64,000 bases of DNA, from NCBI RefSeq assembly GCF_048553715.1, contig NZ_JBLZNC010000010.1, positions 35,633 to 99,632 on the forward strand, written 5' to 3'. Positions 60,641 to 64,000 of the stretch are shown here, piece after piece. A program made the translations under genes and the position numbers. The stretch is from Sagittula sp048553715. GTDB taxonomy: Bacteria > Pseudomonadota > Alphaproteobacteria > Rhodobacterales > Rhodobacteraceae. Position 1 is the first letter of the stretch, and each line of letters begins with the position of its first letter. Below the pieces are notes generated by a model. It searched no databases. It had not been told where the DNA came from and worked only from the letters and a program-made list of their open reading frames with translations.

Positions 60641-61414
60641 CTATCGCGCGGCCTGCACACGCGCCAGAACGTCGCCCATGGCACGGCGCAGCGCCTCTGA
60701 CCCGCCGCTTTGGTCGAAGACCTCGAACATTTGCGCATTCAGACCGCCGGGCGTGCTGTGGGCCTCGCGCAGCTCGGGGTAGGTCTTGCCGCTGTCTTGC
60801 GTGGTCTGGGCCAGCGCCAGAAACAGCCCCGACAGGAACCGCTGCGCATCGGGGGCTGCGACCCCCTGCCCCGCCATCCAGTCTGTTGCCACCTCTTGCA
60901 GCCCGTAAAACGTGCCCATCAGCGCCGTCAGCACCGCAAAAGCATCCAGCTCTTGCAGCGATTGCGCCACGACCACGCCGCCCAGCCGGTCAAAAATGGC
61001 GCTGAGCCGGTCCGAGGGCGCAGACAGCACCGTCACCGTGCGATGATCCGCCACCGGCGGCAAAGGGATGGCGCGGGTGATCTGCCCGCACGGCCCCGCC
61101 CAGCTTGCGATCTTTTCCACCGGCACCGTGGCAATCAGGCTTGCGATCTCTTGGTCGGGGGCGAAACGCAGAGGCGTCAGCACCGCCTCCGCCTGTTGCG
61201 GCAACACGGCGAGAAACACCAGATCACAGCCCGCATCGGCAATCTGCTGGTTCTCCTCGCATACCGTGACCGCTGCATAGCTTTGCTCCAGCTCTGCCGC
61301 CACCGCGCGGCTGCGGGCAGAGACCACGATGCCCTCGACCTCCAGATCGCTGCGCATGATGCCCGTCACGATGGCCTTGGCGATGTCGCCGGTTCCGATA
61401 ATGCCGATTTTCAT
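60641..61414 (-). CDS. Pyrroline-5-carboxylate reductase-like NAD(P)-binding protein
   Basis: A 257-residue protein with the N-terminal nucleotide motif MKIGIIGTGDIAKAIVTG and the ProC-like order: VVSARSR, a VFLAVLPQQAEAVL strand, ITRAIPLPPVADH and a C-terminal helical dimer domain with STPGGLNAQMF. The APLP/GPGA-type substrate loops differ from classical ProC, so the substrate may be another imine or keto compound. It lies downstream of the Liv-type importer genes on the same strand, but a hairpin separates them. Confidence 0.78.
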   Translation of the reverse strand: MKIGIIGTGDIAKAIVTGIMRSDLEVEGIVVSARSRAVAAELEQSYAAVTVCEENQQIADAGCDLVFLAVLPQQAEAVLTPLRFAPDQEIASLIATVPVEKIASWAGPCGQITRAIPLPPVADHRTVTVLSAPSDRLSAIFDRLGGVVVAQSLQELDAFAVLTALMGTFYGLQEVATDWMAGQGVAAPDAQRFLSGLFLALAQTTQDSGKTYPELREAHSTPGGLNAQMFEVFDQSGGSEALRRAMGDVLARVQAAR

Positions 61415-61498
61415 AAGCTGCCCTTTTGCTGTGCCACGACGGTTTCGCCCGGCAGCGTGGCATAGAACCGCCAGCGCCACAAACCCGCAGACAGCAAA

Positions 61499-61522
61499 CG
61501 GCCCGCCGGTCAGGGCGGGCCG
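61499..61522 (-). terminator. Hairpin downstream of the Liv-type binding-protein gene
   Basis: On the minus strand a perfect 9-bp stem CGGCCCGCC/GGCGGGCCG with a CTGACC loop is followed by GTTTGCT. It starts about 25 bp after the binding-protein stop. The T-run is short, so termination may be partial. Confidence 0.55.
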
Positions 61523-61546
61523 CGTGATCGTGTAACCCTTTTGGGT

Positions 61547-62809
61547 TTATTTCAGCGACGCGATAAAGGCATCCACCTCGTCGAGCGAGATATAGGACCG
61601 CTCCTCCACCCCCTCTTCGGCAAAGGACCACAGCACCGCAGGGGCCGAGACATCGCCGTTGGCGTCAAAGCGCACATTGCCGGTGGCGCCTTGATACATG
61701 ACGCTGCCACCCTGCCCCAGAATCTCGCGCGCCTTGGCAAAGCCTTCGCCATCGGCGGTGACCGGCGTGCCCTCGGGGTCGGTGACACGGGCGACCTGGG
61801 CTGCGATTTCGGGGCCTGTGGCGTCCTTGCCTGCCGCTTCCATCGCCAGCAGCGCAATCATCGTGGCGTCATAGCTGTTGGCCAGACCGGGGCCGCTGGG
61901 CTCGCTGCCGAATTTTTCCTTGTACATCTCGACAAAGGCCGCCGCACTGTCCACGCGGGGCGAGGCCGTGTCCGTCCCGATGGCGCTGCCCAGATATTGC
62001 AGCCCGACATTGTCGCGGAATTCCTCGGATTTCAGTGAATTGGCCATGATCATGTTCTGCGTGCCCCCCAGCGACAGCCATTCGCGCACGGCGGCGGTGC
62101 CCTCGTTGGGATACAGGCCCAGATACAGCGCATCGGGATTGCCCGCCAGCGCGCTGGTGACCTCGGCGCGATAAGACGGCTGGCCGTCGTTGATCGCCAC
62201 CGATGCGGTGACTTCGATCCCCAGCGCCTCAAGGTCAGAGACAATCAGATTGGCCAGATCCTGCCCCCAGTCGTCGTTCTTGTACAGAACCGCGACCGAG
62301 CCATAGCCCTCATCCGCGGCGACCTTGGCCCCCACAGCCGCCTGCACGCCCGTGGTGGCAAAGGTGCGGAACCACAGACCGTCGGTCTTTTGCTCCGCCG
62401 CCAGTTGCGTAAAGGCGGTGGAGGACGAACAGCACGACATCTGCATCACCTTGCTGGGCACCGTGACAGAGGTCAGGATCGGCATCGACACACCAGAGGA
62501 CACCGCCCCCAGCAGCACCTGCACCCCGTCCAGATCCACCAGCGCCTTGGCCGCGTCGACGCCGACCTTGGGGTCGACCTGACTGTCGCGCAGCACCATC
62601 TCGACCTCGCAACCGGCAACGCCTCCGGCGGCGTTGACCTGCTCGACCACGAATTGCGCGGTCTCTGCGATGGGGCGACCCCAATCCACAGAGGTCGGCA
62701 GCACGGCCCCGATCTTGGTCGTGCATGACTGTGCCGATGCGGCCCCCGCCACCATGGTCAAAACCACGGCAGAGGCCCCAAGCAGCGCCTTATGTCCCGT
62801 CTGTGTCAT
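61547..62809 (-). CDS. Branched-chain-type ABC transporter substrate-binding protein (LivK-like)
   Basis: Periplasmic binding protein of 420 residues with a signal peptide (residues 1-26, ending ASA). The mature start CTTKIGAVLPTSVDWGRPIAE and the blocks VEQVNAAGGVAGCEVEMVLRDSQ, LLGAVSSGVSMPI and SYDATMIALLAMEAAG match the family 5 (Liv/HAAT) receptors. CSSS at residues about 132-135 replaces the more usual AT/SS binding loop. Ligand may be an amino acid, amide or urea-like compound. It is 26 bp from the LivM-like permease gene. Confidence 0.88.
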   Translation of the reverse strand: MTQTGHKALLGASAVVLTMVAGAASAQSCTTKIGAVLPTSVDWGRPIAETAQFVVEQVNAAGGVAGCEVEMVLRDSQVDPKVGVDAAKALVDLDGVQVLLGAVSSGVSMPILTSVTVPSKVMQMSCCSSSTAFTQLAAEQKTDGLWFRTFATTGVQAAVGAKVAADEGYGSVAVLYKNDDWGQDLANLIVSDLEALGIEVTASVAINDGQPSYRAEVTSALAGNPDALYLGLYPNEGTAAVREWLSLGGTQNMIMANSLKSEEFRDNVGLQYLGSAIGTDTASPRVDSAAAFVEMYKEKFGSEPSGPGLANSYDATMIALLAMEAAGKDATGPEIAAQVARVTDPEGTPVTADGEGFAKAREILGQGGSVMYQGATGNVRFDANGDVSAPAVLWSFAEEGVEERSYISLDEVDAFIASLK

Positions 62810-62835
62810 AGTACCCGTTCCTTCCCGTTGATGTG

Positions 62836-63789
62836 TCACGCGTCTGACCGGCGTGACTGTGAAACGACCAACCGCTCGGGCAACAGCCCCTGCGGCTTCC
62901 AAAGCAGCATGCCGACGATGACCAGCCCGATCAGCACATACTGGATCGATCCGGTGTAAAGCTGCGCCTCGATCGGTGCGAAGCGCGACAGACCCCAGCC
63001 GCTGGCCGTCCACGCCGCCCAGATGACAAAGGCGCCCAGAACCGCGCCACGGTTGTTGCCCGCCCCGCCCACGATCAGCATCGCCCAGATCTGAAAGGTC
63101 AGCGTCGGCAGCACATCCTGCGGGCTGACAAAGGCATAGAACGTGCCGTACAGGCCCCCCGCCAGCCCCATCAGCACCGATCCGGTGACAAAGGCGGTCA
63201 GGCGCACGCGGTCGGGTGCCTTGCCCAGCGACTGCGCGGCGGTCTCGTCCTCGCGCACCGCGCGCAACAGCCGTCCAAAGGGCGAGGCCGACAGCCGCTC
63301 CAGAAACATATAGGTCCCCGCCAGCAACAAAAGCACCACCAGCAGAAACGCCAGATTATAGGTGAACCCGTCCCCCAGCGCGTCCCGCAAGGGGCGGTCA
63401 AAGCCGCGCAACCCCTTGGCGCCGCCGCTCAGCCATTCGGCATTGCGCATCACGTTCTCGAAGGCCACCGCCACCCCGAAGGTCGAGATCGCCAGATAAT
63501 CATGCCGCAGCCGCAGCGTCAGAACGCCCACAACCCAGGCCAGCGCACCGGCGATGGCCATACCCCCCAGCAAGGCCAGCGGATACACCAGACCAAAACC
63601 GCCAAGCTGCGCCTCCTGCGGAGCGCCCCCCAACAACAGCGTGCCATAGGCCCCCGCGCCAAAGAACGCGACCACCCCGCCGTTGAACAGCCCCGTGTTG
63701 CCCCACTGCAGGTTCAGCCCCAGCACCGCAATCGCAAGGATCGCGGCAATCGTGGTAAAGAACACCAGATACGAGATCACCCCGATCAT
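62836..63789 (-). CDS. Branched-chain-type ABC transporter permease (LivM-like)
   Basis: A 317-residue permease with about eight to nine helices. Family blocks include LGLNLQWGNTGLFNGGVVAFFGAGAY, RLRHDYLAISTFGVAVAFEN, GRLLRAVREDETAAQSLGK (coupling loop) and GGAGNNRGAVLGAFVIW. Its start overlaps the LivH stop (ATGA). No Liv ATPase is in the window; it may lie beyond the right edge. Confidence 0.9.
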   Translation of the reverse strand: MIGVISYLVFFTTIAAILAIAVLGLNLQWGNTGLFNGGVVAFFGAGAYGTLLLGGAPQEAQLGGFGLVYPLALLGGMAIAGALAWVVGVLTLRLRHDYLAISTFGVAVAFENVMRNAEWLSGGAKGLRGFDRPLRDALGDGFTYNLAFLLVVLLLLAGTYMFLERLSASPFGRLLRAVREDETAAQSLGKAPDRVRLTAFVTGSVLMGLAGGLYGTFYAFVSPQDVLPTLTFQIWAMLIVGGAGNNRGAVLGAFVIWAAWTASGWGLSRFAPIEAQLYTGSIQYVLIGLVIVGMLLWKPQGLLPERLVVSQSRRSDA

Positions 63790-64000
63790 GTGCGGGCCTC
63801 CCCGAACAGACCGTTGGGCCGCACCAGCAGCACCGCCAGAATAATCAAAAAGGGCACCGACGGGCTGTAGCCCGATGGCAGCACCAGCAGCGCCATATTC
63901 GCCGCGATGCCCACAATGAACCCGCCCAGAAGCGCGCCGTAGATCGACCCGATGCCGCCTACAATCGTCGCCGCAAAGATCGGCAGAACCAGATCGCGCC
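63786..64000 (-). CDS. Branched-chain-type ABC transporter permease (LivH-like), C-terminal part
   Basis: Partial gene running off the right edge; the last 71 residues are visible. They read through GGIGSIYGALLGGFIVG, a hallmark of LivH-type permeases, and end LVRPNGLFGEART before a TGA that overlaps the LivM start. Partner of the LivM-like permease downstream. Confidence 0.85.
   Translation of the reverse strand, partial: RDLVLPIFAATIVGGIGSIYGALLGGFIVGIAANMALLVLPSGYSPSVPFLIILAVLLVRPNGLFGEART

Noticed and set aside
1..64000. CRISPR arrays, tRNA/rRNA genes, insertion sequences, integrase or phage genes
   Set aside because: No repeated spacer pattern, tRNA-like cloverleaf, transposase or integrase frame was found on either strand by reading; weak tRNA-like folds would need a dedicated search to exclude fully.

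Overview
The window is GC-rich chromosomal DNA from an alphaproteobacterium, most likely a Rhodobacterales (Roseobacter-group) species. This is inferred from gene content: an opgC-opgG-opgH glucan operon, many ABC importers for sugars, amino acids and hydantoins, UxaA-family sugar-acid genes, and dense ATGA-coupled operons. No rRNA, tRNA, CRISPR array, insertion sequence or phage gene was seen. Both edges cut genes: the end of a beta-propeller protein on the left and the C-terminus of a LivH permease on the right.

Layout. 0.2-4.5 kb: RND efflux pump and its adaptor (minus strand). 4.6-6.1 kb: DMT exporter divergent from an Lrp/AsnC regulator. 6.2-19.4 kb: a catecholate siderophore locus, with a FepA-type receptor, periplasmic esterase, YncE-like propeller, EntE, a stand-alone aryl carrier protein, EntF-type NRPS, EntC, isochorismatase and EntA. 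19.4-24.3 kb: Ugp-like ABC importer led by a DeoR regulator. 24.4-27.9 kb: SSS sodium symporter and two SDRs. 28.0-31.2 kb: Nudix hydrolase, Pit phosphate transporter behind a PHO-box-like repeat, and a GSU2403-type nucleotidyltransferase behind a 67-bp nested palindrome.

31.2-37.6 kb is a sugar-acid locus of the non-phosphorylating L-fucose/L-galactonate type. The GntR regulator, UxaA dehydratase and last SDR look intact. The lactonase, aldo/keto reductase, mannitol-dehydrogenase-family gene, ABC permease, substrate-binding protein/ATPase and zinc dehydrogenase are all internally deleted or fused to one another, while most starts, ribosome sites and stops survive. Three copies of one AT-rich 19-bp motif mark its promoters.

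37.7-38.9 kb: two secreted proteins. 39.2-42.0 kb: ThDP enzyme plus CaiB/BaiF CoA-transferase. 42.1-48.1 kb: TTC38-like TPR protein, then opgC-opgG-opgH. 48.1-50.2 kb: YHS protein, rhodanese, esterase and small membrane protein. 50.5-51.5 kb: YaeQ and a VOC protein. 51.9-60.6 kb: hydantoin/carbamoyl-amino-acid operon with ABC importer, N-carbamoyl-D-amino-acid hydrolase, hydantoinase, racemase, LysR regulator, DapA-like protein and an atypical SDR. 60.6-64.0 kb: P5C-reductase-like protein and a Liv-type ABC importer.

The siderophore genes form a logical whole. EntC, isochorismatase and EntA would make 2,3-dihydroxybenzoate, EntE would load it on the separate carrier protein, and EntF, whose adenylation residues match the serine code of E. 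coli EntF, would make and release a tri-(DHB-serine) product. FepA would import the ferric complex and the exported esterase could open it. No phosphopantetheinyl transferase, exporter or inner-membrane siderophore importer lies in the window.
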